Of a DNA stretch of 64,000 nt, positions 41,722-52,379 are shown piece by piece (position 1 is the first letter of the stretch; each line of letters begins with the position of its first letter). The DNA is from Kibdelosporangium persicum (GTDB lineage: Bacteria; Actinomycetota; Actinomycetes; Mycobacteriales; Pseudonocardiaceae): positions 248,001 through 312,000 of the forward strand of contig NZ_JAAATY010000003.1 in assembly GCF_013280595.1 (NCBI RefSeq), given 5' to 3'. A program made the position numbers and the translations under genes. Under the pieces are notes generated by a model that was not told where the DNA came from, ran no database searches, and worked only from the letters and a program-made list of their open reading frames with translations.

Positions 41722-44381
41722 GCGCCGCCCAACTCCTTGCGCAGCAGGGCGATGGCGTCGTCGACGCCAGCGGGCCTGGTGCCGCCGCCCTGGGCCATGT
41801 CCGGCTTGCCACCGCCACGCCCTTCGATCGCCGGGGCGAACGAGCCGACCAGTTTGCCGGCGGCCAGTCCCTTGTCGCGGGCGGTACCGGTGGTGGCCAC
41901 GACGAAGCTGACCTTGTCACCGGCCGGGGCGAACAGGGCGACCACGCCGGCCTGGGCGTTGCCAAGCCGGTTGCGGACGTCCGTGGCGAGGGCACGCAGG
42001 GCGCCCGCGTCGACGCCCTCGGGCACGCGCTCCGCGACCAGCAGCACACCGTTGACGTCCTGGGCCTTGCCGGCCAGGTCGCCGGCCGACTGCAGCACCT
42101 GGGCGATGCGCAGCTGCTCGATTTCCTTCTCGGCGCTCTTGATCCGGCCGAGGAGTCCTTCGATCCGGCTGGGCAGCTCGGCCGACGGGACCTTCAGCTG
42201 GTCGGCGAGCTGGCTGACGAGGAGCTGTTCCTTGCGGACGTAGCGCAGGGCGTCGGAGCCGACCAGGGCTTCGACGCGGTGCACGCCGGACCCGATCGAT
42301 GCGTCGGTGACCAGCTTGACCAGGCCGAGCTGGCCGATGCGCTCGACGTGCGTGCCACCGCACAGCTCACGCGAGTACTCGCCCATGTCGACCACACGCA
42401 CGTTGTCGCCGTACTTCTCGCCGAACAAAGCGACAGCGCCCAGCTCAAGGGCCTTGGCCTTGGTGGTGGTGAACGTCTGCACCTCGACGTCGGTCTGCAG
42501 GTAGTCGTTCACCTCCTCCTCGACCTCGGTCAGGATGTCGGTGGACACGGAACCCGGCGTGGTGAAGTCGAACCGCATCCGGCCAGGCGAGTTCAGCGAG
42601 CCAGCCTGAGCGGCGCGCTGGCCGTAGGCGCCACGGACGGCGGCGTGCACCAGGTGCGTGGCTGAGTGGGCACGGGCGATGGACTTGCGGCGGTCACGGT
42701 CGACCGAGCCCGTCACCTCGGAGTCCAGGCCGAGCTCACCCGACAGCACGGTCACCCGGTGCACGAACAGGCCCGGCACGGCCTTCTGCACGTCGTTGAC
42801 CTGGATCTCGGCGCCCGAGCCGACCAGCAGACCGGTGTCGGCGATCTGACCACCGCTCTCGGCGTAGAACGGGGTGCGGTCGAGGATCAGTTCCGCGTTC
42901 TGGCCGGCCGACACCTTGGCCACCGGCTGGCCGTCGACCAGCAGGCCGATCACGCGAGCGGTCGACTGCAGGTCGGTGTAGCCGAGGAACTGGGTCTCGC
43001 CGTGCTGCTCGAGGACCTTGCGGTACTCCGACAGGTCACCGTGCCCGGTCTTGCGGGCGGCGGCGTCGGCCTTGGCGCGCTGCCGCTGCTCCTCCATCAG
43101 CTCGCGGAACCGGGCCTCGTCGACCTGCAGGCCCTGCTCGGAGGCCATCTCCAGGGTCAGGTCGATCGGGAAGCCGTACGTGTCGTGTAGCTGGAAGGCC
43201 TTGTCACCGGCCAACACCTTGTTGCCGGCGTCCTTGGTCTGACCGGCGGCCAGGTCGAAGATCCGCGAACCGGTGGTGAGGGTGGCGCGGAAGGCGTCTT
43301 CCTCGGTCTTGACCACGGCCGAGATCCGGTCGAAGTCGCGGACGAGCTCCGGGTACGACGGTCCCATGGCGTCGCGTACGACGGCGGCGAACTCGGGCAG
43401 TACTGGCTCGTCGACGCCCAGCAGACGCACCGACCGCACGATGCGGCGCAGAAGGCGACGCAGCACGTAACCACGGCCTTCGTTGCCCGGGGTCACGCCG
43501 TCGCCGATCAGCATCACGCCGCTGCGGGCGTGGTCGGCGATGACGCGGAACCGCACGTCGTCGGTGTGGTCGGCGCCGTAGCGGCGGCCGGACATCTCCT
43601 CGGCCTTGCTGATCACCGGACGGACCAGGTCGGTCTCGTAGACGTTGTCCACGCCCTGCAGCAGGTAGGCGACGCGCTCGACGCCCATGCCGGTGTCGAT
43701 GTTCTTCTTCGGCAGGGTGCCGATGGGCTTGTGGCCGTACTTCGGGCTCTGCTCGCCGCGCACGTCCTGCATGAAGACCAGGTTCCAGATCTCCAGGTAC
43801 CGGTCCTCGTCGACGACCGGGCCGCCTTCTTTGCCGTACTGCGGGCCGCGGTCGTAGTAGATCTCCGAGCAGGGACCGCCGGGGCCGGGCACGCCCATGT
43901 CCCAGTAGTTGTCCAGGCCGTCACGGCGCTGGATCCGCTCGTCCGGCAGGCCGGCGATCTTCTTCCAGAGCTGAAGGGCCTCGTCGTCGTCGAGGTAGAC
44001 CGTGGTCCAGATCCGGTCGGGGTCCAGGCCGAAGCCGCCTTCGGCGACCGGGGAGGTGATCAGGTTCCAGGCGTGCTCGATGGCACCGGCCTTGAAGTAG
44101 TCGCCGAACGAGAAGTTGCCGGCCATCTGGAAGAACGTGTTGTGCCGGGTGGTCTTGCCGACCTCGTCGATGTCGCCGGTGCGCACGCACTTCTGCACGC
44201 TTGTGGCGGTCGGGTACGGCGGCGGGGCCTCACCGAGGAAGTACGGTTTGAACTGCACCATGCCGGCGTTGACGAACAGCAGGTTCGGGTCGTCGAGGAT
44301 CAGCGAGGCGCTCGGGACCTCGGTGTGACCGGCGTTCTTGAAGTGGTTCAGGAAGCGGTTGCGAATCTCATGCGTTTGCAC
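41718..44381 (-). CDS. alaS: Alanyl-tRNA synthetase
   Basis: 887 residues, full domain set: class II catalytic core ([42 protein letters not shown]), the tRNA-recognition helices, the editing domain with [12 protein letters not shown] and the Cys/His zinc site in [14 protein letters not shown], and the C-Ala domain ending [13 protein letters not shown]-like (here [14 protein letters not shown]). No T-box leader is visible upstream. Confidence 0.98.
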   Translation of the reverse strand: MQTHEIRNRFLNHFKNAGHTEVPSASLILDDPNLLFVNAGMVQFKPYFLGEAPPPYPTATSVQKCVRTGDIDEVGKTTRHNTFFQMAGNFSFGDYFKAGAIEHAWNLITSPVAEGGFGLDPDRIWTTVYLDDDEALQLWKKIAGLPDERIQRRDGLDNYWDMGVPGPGGPCSEIYYDRGPQYGKEGGPVVDEDRYLEIWNLVFMQDVRGEQSPKYGHKPIGTLPKKNIDTGMGVERVAYLLQGVDNVYETDLVRPVISKAEEMSGRRYGADHTDDVRFRVIADHARSGVMLIGDGVTPGNEGRGYVLRRLLRRIVRSVRLLGVDEPVLPEFAAVVRDAMGPSYPELVRDFDRISAVVKTEEDAFRATLTTGSRIFDLAAGQTKDAGNKVLAGDKAFQLHDTYGFPIDLTLEMASEQGLQVDEARFRELMEEQRQRAKADAAARKTGHGDLSEYRKVLEQHGETQFLGYTDLQSTARVIGLLVDGQPVAKVSAGQNAELILDRTPFYAESGGQIADTGLLVGSGAEIQVNDVQKAVPGLFVHRVTVLSGELGLDSEVTGSVDRDRRKSIARAHSATHLVHAAVRGAYGQRAAQAGSLNSPGRMRFDFTTPGSVSTDILTEVEEEVNDYLQTDVEVQTFTTTKAKALELGAVALFGEKYGDNVRVVDMGEYSRELCGGTHVERIGQLGLVKLVTDASIGSGVHRVEALVGSDALRYVRKEQLLVSQLADQLKVPSAELPSRIEGLLGRIKSAEKEIEQLRIAQVLQSAGDLAGKAQDVNGVLLVAERVPEGVDAGALRALATDVRNRLGNAQAGVVALFAPAGDKVSFVVATTGTARDKGLAAGKLVGSFAPAIEGRGGGKPDMAQGGGTRPAGVDDAIALLRKELGGA

Positions 44382-44449
44382 GGCTCATCCCTGGAGGGTG
44401 TTGACGACGGTGGTGGCGGGCACGGCGGAACGACGGGCTGCGAAGCGAC

Positions 44450-44716
44450 TCAGTCGTCCGCCCGTCGCGCTCGCGCGCCGTGCAAGCGCACGCCCGACCG
44501 CTCGGTCACCACGTCCTGCAACTCCCTCTCACGCTCTGCCATCCCCGCGCGCACGTCCGCTCCGAACGCGCCCACGGCGCCCGCCAGCTCACGCACCGCG
44601 TCGCTGACGTTCTCGGCCACACCAGCCGGGGTCGCCTGGTAGGCCTTCTCCCTGAGTTTACGTGACAGCGCGACGCCGGCCGCCACGCCGACGCCGAGCC
44701 AGAACAGCCTGCTCAT
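44450..44716 (-). CDS. Small membrane-associated protein (DUF6167-like)
   Basis: 88 residues with one N-terminal helix (LFWLGVGVAAGVALSRKL) and an amphipathic remainder (VSDAVRELAGAVGAFGADVRAGMAERERELQ). This matches the small protein conserved before alaS in actinobacteria in size and place. It overlaps the DUF948 gene by four bases. Function unknown; a role at the membrane with DUF948 is inferred only from linkage. Confidence 0.78.
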   Translation of the reverse strand: MSRLFWLGVGVAAGVALSRKLREKAYQATPAGVAENVSDAVRELAGAVGAFGADVRAGMAERERELQDVVTERSGVRLHGARARRADD

Positions 44717-45114
44717 TTACGACCCCTACGACGACGCGTGTGCTTGCCCTCGCGCTCATCCTTGCGCTTGCGGCGGGCCTTGATCGCCTTGCTCAGGCCG
44801 TACGACACCGCGGCGACCTTGACAAGCGGGCCGCCGAGGGTGGCGGTGAACACCGAGGTCAAGGCGGACACGTTGCCGCTGACCGCCTGCGCGTTCGCGG
44901 TGATCCCGTCCACCCGCTCAAGCTGCGTGTTGACGTGGTTGAGCGTGGTGTTGGCGCCGGTGAACAGCGGATCGGTGTTCTCGTGCGCCTTGCGGATCGC
45001 GATGGTGGCCTCGTCCAGCGTGCGTCCGAGCTTGATCAACGGGCGCGCCACCAGTATCACCAGCAGCAGGAACACGGCTACTGCCGCAGCCGCGATCCAT
45101 TCCCCTGCGGACAC
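44713..45114 (-). CDS. DUF948 membrane protein
   Basis: 133 residues. The N-terminal helix is WIAAAAVAVFLLLVILVARPLIKLG. A predicted coiled region (LDEATIAIRKAHENTDPLFTGANTTLNHVNTQLERVDGI) resembles methyl-accepting-type helices. A highly basic tail (KARRKRKDEREGKHTRRRRGRK) ends the protein. Conserved upstream of alaS in actinobacteria; function unknown. Confidence 0.85.
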   Translation of the reverse strand: MSAGEWIAAAAVAVFLLLVILVARPLIKLGRTLDEATIAIRKAHENTDPLFTGANTTLNHVNTQLERVDGITANAQAVSGNVSALTSVFTATLGGPLVKVAAVSYGLSKAIKARRKRKDEREGKHTRRRRGRK

Positions 45115-45171
45115 GAAGCCTCCCGTAAGGCGTTGCTCGAATTGGGTGAAGGAAAGGTTACCGGTGGACCG

Positions 45172-45339
45172 TCAGTCGTCCGGCAGCGCCTCAAGAGCGA
45201 CGGCTTTGCGCATCTCGGCACGCGACTGCTTGTACCTGGATGACGGCTCGCCCCAGAGTTCCTTCACCCGCTGCCGCTCGGGCACAGGACGGGTGGTGAG
45301 GTACATGGCGAGCCTGGAGCGGGCAGCGTGGTCGTACAC
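45172..45339 (-). CDS. Small conserved-looking protein, unknown function
   Basis: 55 residues from a GTG at 45339 with AAGGA seven bases upstream: VYDHAARSRLAMYLTTRPVP, then ERQRVKELWGEPSSRYKQS and AEMRKAVALEALPDD. Charged, without membrane segment. The clear ribosome site, G/C-rich third positions and placement in the operon direction between rarA and DUF948 support a real gene. The family is not recognised. Confidence 0.5.
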   Translation of the reverse strand: MYDHAARSRLAMYLTTRPVPERQRVKELWGEPSSRYKQSRAEMRKAVALEALPDD

Positions 45340-45456
45340 ACCACGTCCTTGATGTGCTGTGGCGCGAATAAGTTCACCGGTTCGAGCGACAGCCGCGGCT
45401 CCTCGTGGGCTCGCCGCACGTCTGCCTTGTTTCGTCTGCGGCTTTGCCGTCGACCA

Positions 45457-46821
45457 TCATTCGCCCCGGATCGCCTTGCGGAGCTTGGGCACGCGTTCGG
45501 ACAACGCCCGTTCGGCGCCCCGGTTCGTCGGTTCGTAGTAGTCGCGGCCGACCAAGTTGTCCGGCGGGTACTGCTGCGCGAGGACGCCTTCCGGCACATT
45601 GTGCGGATACCGATAGCCCTGAGCGTTGCCGAGGCGGGCGGCGCCCGCGTAGTGACCGTCGCGCAAATGTGCGGGCACGGTGCCCGCACCGCCGGAACGC
45701 ACGTCGGCGAGCGCGGAGTCGATGGCCGTGATCACCGCGTTGGACTTCGGTGCGGTGGCGAGGTGGATCGTCGCCTGCGCGAGCGCGAGGCGGCCCTCCG
45801 GCATACCGATGAACTGCACAGCGTGATGCGCGGCGACGCACACCTGCAACGCGGTCGGGTCGGCCATGCCGATGTCCTCACTGGCGTGCACGACCAAACG
45901 CCGGGCGATGAACCGCGGGTCCTCCCCCGCTTCGATCATCCGCGCCAGGTAATGCAGCGCCGCGTCGACGTCCGAGCCGCGGATGGACTTGATGAAGGCG
46001 CTCGTCACGTCGTAGTGCTGGTCGCCCTGCCGGTCATAACGGACGGCGGCCTTGTCGACAGTCGCCTCGACCGTCGCGAGGTCGATCTCGGACAGACCGG
46101 TCGCGGCCGCTGAGTCCGCCGCCGCCTCCAGTGCGGTCAACGCCCGCCGGGCGTCGCCGCCGGCCAGCCGGACCAGGTGGTCCTCCGCGTCCTTGGCCAG
46201 TCCGAGCCGGCCGTCCAGGCCGCGCGGATCAGCGACCGTGCGGCGGATCAGCACCCGGACGTCCTCGTCGGTCAACGGGTGCAGCTGCAGCACCAGTGAT
46301 CGGGACAGCAGCGGCGACACGATCGAAAAGAACGGGTTCTCCGTGGTCGCCGCGACCAACAGGACGATCCGATCTTCGACCGCGCCCAGCAACGCGTCCT
46401 GCTGGGTGCGCGAGAAACGGTGCACCTCGTCGATGAACAGCACCGTCGATTCACCCGACCGGGTCAACCGACGCTTGGCCTCGTCGATCACGGCGCGCAC
46501 TTCTTTGACGCCCGCGGTGAGCGCCGACAACGCGACGAACCGCCGGCCGATCGCCTGCGACACGAGCGTGGCCAGCGTCGTCTTGCCGGTGCCCGGCGGG
46601 CCGTAGAGCAACACCGAGGCCGGTGCGGCGCCTTCGACCAGGCGACGCAACGGCGATCCGGCTCCGAGCAGGTGGTCCTGGCCGACGACCTCGTCAAGCG
46701 ACCGCGGCCGCATACGCACCGCCAGCGGAGCGTTCGCGGCGACTCGCTCCGCGGAACCCGGGTGAGGTTGCGGGGCGGATGGCTCGGAAACGTCGAAAAG
46801 GCCCTCGTCCACGGCAAACAC
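45457..46821 (-). CDS. rarA: Replication-associated recombination ATPase RarA (MgsA)
   Basis: AAA+ ATPase acting at stalled forks, related to clamp loaders. 454 residues. Walker A is [14 protein letters not shown], Walker [20 protein letters not shown], sensor 1 [11 protein letters not shown], sensor 2 [12 protein letters not shown]. The tetramerisation tail includes [26 protein letters not shown] and [12 protein letters not shown]. Confidence 0.96.
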   Translation of the reverse strand: MFAVDEGLFDVSEPSAPQPHPGSAERVAANAPLAVRMRPRSLDEVVGQDHLLGAGSPLRRLVEGAAPASVLLYGPPGTGKTTLATLVSQAIGRRFVALSALTAGVKEVRAVIDEAKRRLTRSGESTVLFIDEVHRFSRTQQDALLGAVEDRIVLLVAATTENPFFSIVSPLLSRSLVLQLHPLTDEDVRVLIRRTVADPRGLDGRLGLAKDAEDHLVRLAGGDARRALTALEAAADSAAATGLSEIDLATVEATVDKAAVRYDRQGDQHYDVTSAFIKSIRGSDVDAALHYLARMIEAGEDPRFIARRLVVHASEDIGMADPTALQVCVAAHHAVQFIGMPEGRLALAQATIHLATAPKSNAVITAIDSALADVRSGGAGTVPAHLRDGHYAGAARLGNAQGYRYPHNVPEGVLAQQYPPDNLVGRDYYEPTNRGAERALSERVPKLRKAIRGE

Positions 46822-46830
46822 GCTACCTAA

Positions 46831-47310
46831 TCAGGGCCCGCCCACCGGTCCCGCGGGCAAGACGTCCGCCAGGTAGGCGTCGAGGTCCGGCCGGTCGGGC
46901 GTCATCACGTGGCGCACCCAGGCCGAACGCTCATGGACCAGAGCGGGCAGCTCCCACACGCAGCCGATCAACGGCTCGGTCAGTTCACCGAACGCCACGT
47001 TCTCCAACGGCGAGGAAGCGGCCCGGACGTGCAGGATCGCCTGGTAGACCCACGTGTAGACGTTCAGCCACAACGCGTCCGCGCCCTGGTGGAGCACGGC
47101 GAACGCGTATCGCGGTGAGGCGGCCTGCTCGTGCGCGAGGGACGGATGCGTCAGGGACGACGGCAGCAGCTTGGGCAGGAAGTCGTCCGCGGCGGTGACC
47201 GTCGAGGTGACGATCGGCTCATGGCCGATCGTCACCTGGTATCGCTTGATGGTCCAACCGCCGACCTGGGTGGCGGGCAGCGGCTGGGAGTAGCGCTCGG
47301 CGAAGCTCAT
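46831..47310 (-). CDS. Hypothetical protein
   Basis: 159 soluble residues, no signal peptide or helix of membrane type. Notable stretches are GGWTIKRYQVTIGHEPIV, LAHEQAASPRYAFAVLHQGADALWLNVYTWVY and FGELTEPLIGCVWELPALVHERSAWVRHVM. The even composition and Trp/Tyr-rich core suggest a folded conserved protein. I do not recognise it. The ATG at 47310 is used; the gene lies 11 bp from the GDSL hydrolase in the same direction. Confidence 0.7.
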   Translation of the reverse strand: MSFAERYSQPLPATQVGGWTIKRYQVTIGHEPIVTSTVTAADDFLPKLLPSSLTHPSLAHEQAASPRYAFAVLHQGADALWLNVYTWVYQAILHVRAASSPLENVAFGELTEPLIGCVWELPALVHERSAWVRHVMTPDRPDLDAYLADVLPAGPVGGP

Positions 47311-47320
47311 GGCTCGCACA

Positions 47321-48121
47321 TTAGCGAGCGGGGCCGGCGAAACCCTTGATCATGATCGACAACGCGTACGGCACGAGATCGCGGCCGCGCCGCCACAGCC
47401 AGGGGATGCCCTTCACGACCAGCCATACGACGTGTCCGGCCGTCCCGACCTGACGTCCGCCGGAACACGTCAGGCTCACCGGGTTCGGGATCGCGCATCC
47501 ACGATCGGAAAGCAGCGCGGCGAAGCCCTGCGCCAGCATGCGGTGTCCCAGTTCGGACGGGTGCAGCCGATCGACGCTCCACGCGCTCATCTCGTACGCG
47601 CCGGGCAGCAGGTCAAGATCCAGGCATCCGGCGTCGTAGGCCGCTGAAACCGAATCGATCACCGCGTTGAGCGCACCGATGCGACTTCGCAGCGCACGCC
47701 GCAACGGCCCGGGCAGCCGGAAAACCTTCGCGTGGTCATGGAACCGCACGGTCAGCACAATCGTGCCCACGGCCTGGAGCGCACTGACCACATGCTCCAG
47801 ATCGGCCCGGATGCGTTCCGCGTCGAAGTCCGAACGCAAGGTGTCGTTCATGCCGACGATCAGGATGGCCACCTCGGGCGCCATGGCCAGCGCCTGCGGC
47901 AGCTGGATCGTGCGCACGCAGCCCATCCGGGCGCCGGTGAACGACACGTTGGCGAACCGCACCGATTCGTTGCCGCTGAGCGCGTCGGCCAGCAACGGGC
48001 CGACGCCACGCCATCCACCGCCAGGCAAGGGATCGCCCAGCCCCACCGCAGTCGAATCCCCCAGCACGACGAGGCTGCGTACCTGACGTACTCCCTGGGG
48101 CGCATACTCCAGCACGGTCAC
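47321..48121 (-). CDS. SGNH/GDSL-family hydrolase
   Basis: Esterase-fold protein of 266 residues without signal peptide. The nucleophile block is LVVLGDSTAVGLGDP, the Gly block GARMGCVRTIQLP, the Asn block LIVGMNDTLRSDF, and the Asp-His block WSVDRLHPSELGHRMLAQGF. These are all four SGNH positions. The C-terminal IPWLWRRGRDLVPY follows the pattern of actinobacterial lipid/cell-wall-associated members. Substrate unknown. Confidence 0.9.
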   Translation of the reverse strand: MTVLEYAPQGVRQVRSLVVLGDSTAVGLGDPLPGGGWRGVGPLLADALSGNESVRFANVSFTGARMGCVRTIQLPQALAMAPEVAILIVGMNDTLRSDFDAERIRADLEHVVSALQAVGTIVLTVRFHDHAKVFRLPGPLRRALRSRIGALNAVIDSVSAAYDAGCLDLDLLPGAYEMSAWSVDRLHPSELGHRMLAQGFAALLSDRGCAIPNPVSLTCSGGRQVGTAGHVVWLVVKGIPWLWRRGRDLVPYALSIMIKGFAGPAR

Positions 48122-48192
48122 GGCACAACGATGTCTGCCGTGCGCTCACCAGCGGTGACTTCGGGTTAACCGTCCGAAGACGCCTTTTTGAA

Positions 48193-49389
48193 CTATCGGA
48201 ACGCCGGGTACATCGGCAGGTCCAGGTCCGGGCCGAACTTCTTGGTCAGCCCGTCGACCACGGCCTGCGCGTGTTCGGCGATGTTGTCCGCGCCGGCCCG
48301 TGCGGCCTCGTCGCACAGGTGCCGCCAACGAGCGGCCAACGCGACACTGCGCCGAGGAGACGGCAGGTGGGCGTCGAGCGGACCGTCCTGTTCACCGGGT
48401 CGTGGCAGGAACCAGAACGTGGAGGCCCAGACCCAGAACAGCTGCGCGTCCAGCATCCGCGGCAGCACGACCGAGTCGTCGGCCAGATCCGGCCACATCA
48501 TGCGGACCTCGGCGCGCCACGCGGCGAACATCGCCTCGGTCATCCCGGCGGGCAACGCGAAGGCGCACCAGCACGACGGGAACGGCACCCGCAGGTATGC
48601 CGCGTCGAGCATGATGTTGCGGACGCAGCCGCCTTCGAAGTCCAGGAAACGCACGCCGCGGCTGGTGATCAGGTTGTTGTCCGGGCACAGGTCCGACGGG
48701 CTGAAGCCGCGGTGCCTGCTGGTCGCCAGCAACCACCGGGTGCGCTCGGCGCGCTCGAACACGTGCGCCGGGGTGTGCACGCCGAGAACGTCCTCGATCA
48801 GTTGCGGCAGGCGCTCGATGGCGGCGGGACCGTTGACGGCCAACGGATCACCTTTGACTTTCGCGGAGGACAGCCGTCGCATCAACGCGTCGAAGTCGGC
48901 TTCCCGGCCGGCGGTGGTCGCGTGCAAGCGCCCCAATGACCGAGCCCACGACAACAAGGCGCGTTCCGCGGCCCGTGCGTCGTCGCCGAGGAGTTTGTCG
49001 GCGAGCGTCGGGGCGCGGCCAAGGTCTTCTATAACGATCACGCCCGCCGCGCCATCGTGCGCATACAGCTCCGGGCACATCCGTTCGTCCGCCGTCAGCG
49101 CGGTGAACAGCTGGTAGCTGACGGCCTCGCGGACGAACGCCTCGGACGGCACCGGCTGGTTGTAGCGCTTCACCACGAGTGTGCGCGGAAGCGAGAAGGG
49201 GGTGGCGGCCACGCGCACCCGGACGACGGTCGAGAGTTTGCTGCCGCCGAGGTCTTCCGGCTCGGCGAGCTGGATCTTGGCTCCGTAGCGGCGTCGGAGC
49301 ACGGCTTCCGCGGCGCTCACCGCCTCGGTGATGGCCGGGTTCGGCGGCTGGTCGAGATCGGGCGGGTCGGCGGCGATGTCCACACTCAT
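48193..49389 (-). CDS. Aminoglycoside-phosphotransferase/kinase-fold protein with altered Brenner motif
   Basis: 398 residues of the APH/choline-kinase fold. The ATP lysine is in RTLVVKRYNQP, then VIVIEDLGRAPTLADKLLG. The catalytic HGDLxxxxN motif appears as PSDLCPDNN: Asp233 and Asn238 are kept, His231 is Pro. The metal Asp is in VRFLDFEGG. A GTG two codons inside (49383) has a better ribosome-site spacing than the ATG. Substrate unknown; antibiotic resistance should not be assumed. Confidence 0.82.
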   Translation of the reverse strand: MSVDIAADPPDLDQPPNPAITEAVSAAEAVLRRRYGAKIQLAEPEDLGGSKLSTVVRVRVAATPFSLPRTLVVKRYNQPVPSEAFVREAVSYQLFTALTADERMCPELYAHDGAAGVIVIEDLGRAPTLADKLLGDDARAAERALLSWARSLGRLHATTAGREADFDALMRRLSSAKVKGDPLAVNGPAAIERLPQLIEDVLGVHTPAHVFERAERTRWLLATSRHRGFSPSDLCPDNNLITSRGVRFLDFEGGCVRNIMLDAAYLRVPFPSCWCAFALPAGMTEAMFAAWRAEVRMMWPDLADDSVVLPRMLDAQLFWVWASTFWFLPRPGEQDGPLDAHLPSPRRSVALAARWRHLCDEAARAGADNIAEHAQAVVDGLTKKFGPDLDLPMYPAFR

Positions 49390-49480
49390 CTCCTCTGACC
49401 CTACTCCCGCGTCATAGCGGCCCCGACAGTAGTCACAATCAACGATAGAGACGCGAACTCAGGCCCAACAGGTCACGATC

Positions 49481-50422
49481 TCACCCAGTGGACAACGGAC
49501 GGCCGTTGTCCTGGCTGGTCCACGTCCGTTTGCGCACCAGCAGCACGAACCCCGCGGCCAGGACCACGCCGATCAGGTTGACCACCAGCTGGCCGAACGA
49601 GTACAGACATCGTTGCCATTCCCCCAGCACCGCGGCGACCGCCGCGTAGCCGGCCGCGGGGATGGTCGTCACGGAGATGAACACCCCCACCAACGCGGCG
49701 GATTTGGACGAGGTCATCGACAGCATTCCCGCCGCTCCTGCCAACAATGCCACGATCAGCGAGAACACGCCCACGTCGTAGACGAAATCGAGGTTGTCCG
49801 CCGACCGGACGGCGTTGACGTCCAGCAGTCCCCCGGCCTGCGCGAGCAGTGTGCCGCCAGCCGTGATCAGCATGGCGACCGGGAAACCGACCGCCAACGC
49901 GACCGCGGCCCGGCTGACGAGATCCCACCGCCGGCGCACCATGCCGACCGCCATCGCCGCGAGCGGGCCGAATTCCGGTCCGACCACCATGGCGCCGACG
50001 AGCGTCACGGTGGAGTCGGTCACCACGGCCACTCCGGCCAGCAGGCACGCGATCGTGATGAATCCGAGGAACGTGCCGTTGAGCCGGGACTCCTCGCCGG
50101 TCCGGGTCAGCAGCTCCTGCCACACGACGGCGTCGGCACCCTCACCTGGTGCCGCCGCCATCGCTTCGTCGGCGGCGTCCGAGACTGCCGTATCGATCTG
50201 CTCCACGGTGATCGCACCGAGGTGATCGAGGTCGATCGCGCACAATTGCTCGATCACCTCGTCGGCCGCTTCGCGCGCGACATCGGCCTCGACGACGTCG
50301 CCTTCCGGCGCCACAGCCACACCCGGCAACACGATCAGGTGCGTCGCGCCCGGCTGGGCCTTGAGCAGGTCGACCACCGCGGTGGTGCGCTCGGGCGGGC
50401 ACACCACCCGCAGGTGCAACAT
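49481..50422 (-). CDS. DUF389 membrane protein
   Basis: 313 residues. A soluble N-terminal part (MLHLRVVCPPERTTAVVDLLKAQPGA, about 1-110) precedes some six helices (FITIACLLAGVAVVTDS, LVGAMVVGPEFGPLAAMAVG, AAVALAVGFPVAMLI, VGVFSLIVALLAGAAGMLS, TTIPAAGYAAVAAVL, LVVNLIGVVLAAGFVLL). GAMVVGPEFGPL is the family signature. Function unknown in bacteria. Confidence 0.9.
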   Translation of the reverse strand: MLHLRVVCPPERTTAVVDLLKAQPGATHLIVLPGVAVAPEGDVVEADVAREAADEVIEQLCAIDLDHLGAITVEQIDTAVSDAADEAMAAAPGEGADAVVWQELLTRTGEESRLNGTFLGFITIACLLAGVAVVTDSTVTLVGAMVVGPEFGPLAAMAVGMVRRRWDLVSRAAVALAVGFPVAMLITAGGTLLAQAGGLLDVNAVRSADNLDFVYDVGVFSLIVALLAGAAGMLSMTSSKSAALVGVFISVTTIPAAGYAAVAAVLGEWQRCLYSFGQLVVNLIGVVLAAGFVLLVRKRTWTSQDNGRPLSTG

Positions 50423-50426
50423 CGCC

Positions 50427-52202
50427 TCAGGCCTGCGGCTGCGGCTTGGGCTTGAAGTCGACGCCCGCTTCCTTGCGCTGCTCCGCGGTGATCGGGGCGG
50501 GCGCGCCGGTCAGCGGGTCGTACCCGCCGCCGGACTTCGGGAACGCGATAACGTCGCGGATGGAGTCGGAACCGGACAGCAGCATGCAGATCCGGTCCCA
50601 GCCGAACGCGACACCGCCGTGCGGCGGCGGGCCGTAGGAGAACGCGTCCAGCAGGAAGCCGAACTTCTCCTGGGCCTCCTCCGGACCGATGCCCATCACG
50701 GTGAACGCGCGCTGCTGCACCTCACGGTTGTGGATACGGATCGAGCCGCCACCCAGCTCGTTCCCGTTGCACACCAAGTCGTACGCGTAGGCCTTGGCGT
50801 TGCCGGGGTCCTGCTCGAAGCGGTCGATCCATTCCGGGGTCGGCGAGGTGAACGCGTGGTGCAACGCGGTCCACTTGCCCGAGCCGACCGCGACGTCGTC
50901 CGAACCCTCGACGGCCTGGAACATCGGGAAGTCCACGACCCAGACGAACGACCAGGCGGACTCGTCGATCAGGCCGCACTTCCTGCCGATCTCCAGCCGC
51001 GCGGCGCCCAGCAGCGCGCGGGAGGAGTTCGGTTCGCCCGCGCCGAAGAAGACGCAGTCGCCGGGGTTCGCGCCGACGGCCTTGGCCAGGCCCTCGCGCT
51101 CGGCGTCGGAGATGTTCTTGGCGACCGGGCCGGTCAGGGTGCCGTCCTCGGCGACGAGTACGTAGCCCAGGCCCTTGGCGCCACGCGTCCTCGCCCATTC
51201 CTGCCAGGCGTCGAGCTGGCGCCGCGGCTGGCTGGCGCCGCCTGGCATGACGACCGCGCCGACGTACGGCGCCTGGAACACGCGGAAGGGCGTGTCCTTG
51301 AAGTATTCGGTGAGGTCGGTGAGCTCGACGCCCAGCCGCAGGTCCGGCTTGTCTGAGCCGTACCGGGACATCGCCTCGGCGTAACTGATCCGCGGGATGG
51401 GCAGCGAGATCTCGTAACCGCCGAGTTTCCGCCACAGCGCCGAGATGACCTTCTCGGACAGCGCGATCACGTCGTCCTGGTCGACGAAGCTCATCTCGAT
51501 GTCCAGCTGGGTGAACTCCGGCTGGCGGTCGGCGCGGAAGTCCTCGTCGCGGTAGCAGCGGGCGATCTGGTAGTACCGCTCCATCCCGGCGACCATCAGC
51601 AGCTGCTTGAACAGCTGCGGCGACTGCGGCAGCGCGTACCACGAACCCGGCTGCAGGCGGGCGGGCACGACGAAGTCACGTGCGCCTTCCGGCGTCGAAC
51701 GGGTCAGCGTCGGGGTCTCGATCTCGAGGAAGTTCTCGTCGTGCAGCACTTCGCGCGCGATCCGGTTCGCCTCACTGCGCAGGCGCATCGCGGCGGCGGG
51801 GCCGCTGCGGCGCAGGTCGAGGTAGCGGTGCTTGAGACGGGCCTCTTCGCCGACGCTCAGGTGCTCGTCCAGTGGGAACGGCAGCGGCGCGGCCTCGCTG
51901 AGCACCTCGAGTTCGGTGGCCAGCACCTCGATCTGCCCGGTCGGGATGTCGGCGTTCTCATTGCCCTCGGGGCGGACCGACACCTCGCCGACGATCTTGA
52001 CGCAGAACTCGCTGCGCAGTTTGTGCGCGCGCTCGGCCATCTCGCCTTCGCGGAACACGACCTGGGAGACGCCGGACCGGTCACGCAGGTCGATGAAGAT
52101 GACACCGCCGTGATCGCGCCTGCGGGCCACCCAGCCGCTCAGTGTGACGGTCTGCCCGGCGTGCTCGGACCGGAGAGTCCCGGCCTCATGGGTGCGGATC
52201 AC
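50427..52202 (-). CDS. aspS: Aspartyl-tRNA synthetase
   Basis: About 591 residues. N-terminal OB fold ([25 protein letters not shown]), class II motif 2 ([31 protein letters not shown]), the bacterial GAD insertion and motif 3 ([16 protein letters not shown]). The GTG at 52202 ([14 protein letters not shown]) fits the family start; a longer ATG reading from 52223 is possible. Confidence 0.97.
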   Translation of the reverse strand: MIRTHEAGTLRSEHAGQTVTLSGWVARRRDHGGVIFIDLRDRSGVSQVVFREGEMAERAHKLRSEFCVKIVGEVSVRPEGNENADIPTGQIEVLATELEVLSEAAPLPFPLDEHLSVGEEARLKHRYLDLRRSGPAAAMRLRSEANRIAREVLHDENFLEIETPTLTRSTPEGARDFVVPARLQPGSWYALPQSPQLFKQLLMVAGMERYYQIARCYRDEDFRADRQPEFTQLDIEMSFVDQDDVIALSEKVISALWRKLGGYEISLPIPRISYAEAMSRYGSDKPDLRLGVELTDLTEYFKDTPFRVFQAPYVGAVVMPGGASQPRRQLDAWQEWARTRGAKGLGYVLVAEDGTLTGPVAKNISDAEREGLAKAVGANPGDCVFFGAGEPNSSRALLGAARLEIGRKCGLIDESAWSFVWVVDFPMFQAVEGSDDVAVGSGKWTALHHAFTSPTPEWIDRFEQDPGNAKAYAYDLVCNGNELGGGSIRIHNREVQQRAFTVMGIGPEEAQEKFGFLLDAFSYGPPPHGGVAFGWDRICMLLSGSDSIRDVIAFPKSGGGYDPLTGAPAPITAEQRKEAGVDFKPKPQPQA

Positions 52203-52379
52203 GGGTAGTGCACTCCAATTCACGATCAGCTGTCAGCTCAGGGCCGAGGTCAGGCCCAGGTGAAAAGGCTAGCCAACGCGTCGACGTCATTTACGGTCGG
52301 CTACCGGCTGACGCGCCAGAAGACCAACTCTTGTCGGTACCACGGGCGGTTACCGCGAAGTAGTGTCGTGTAACGGTTC

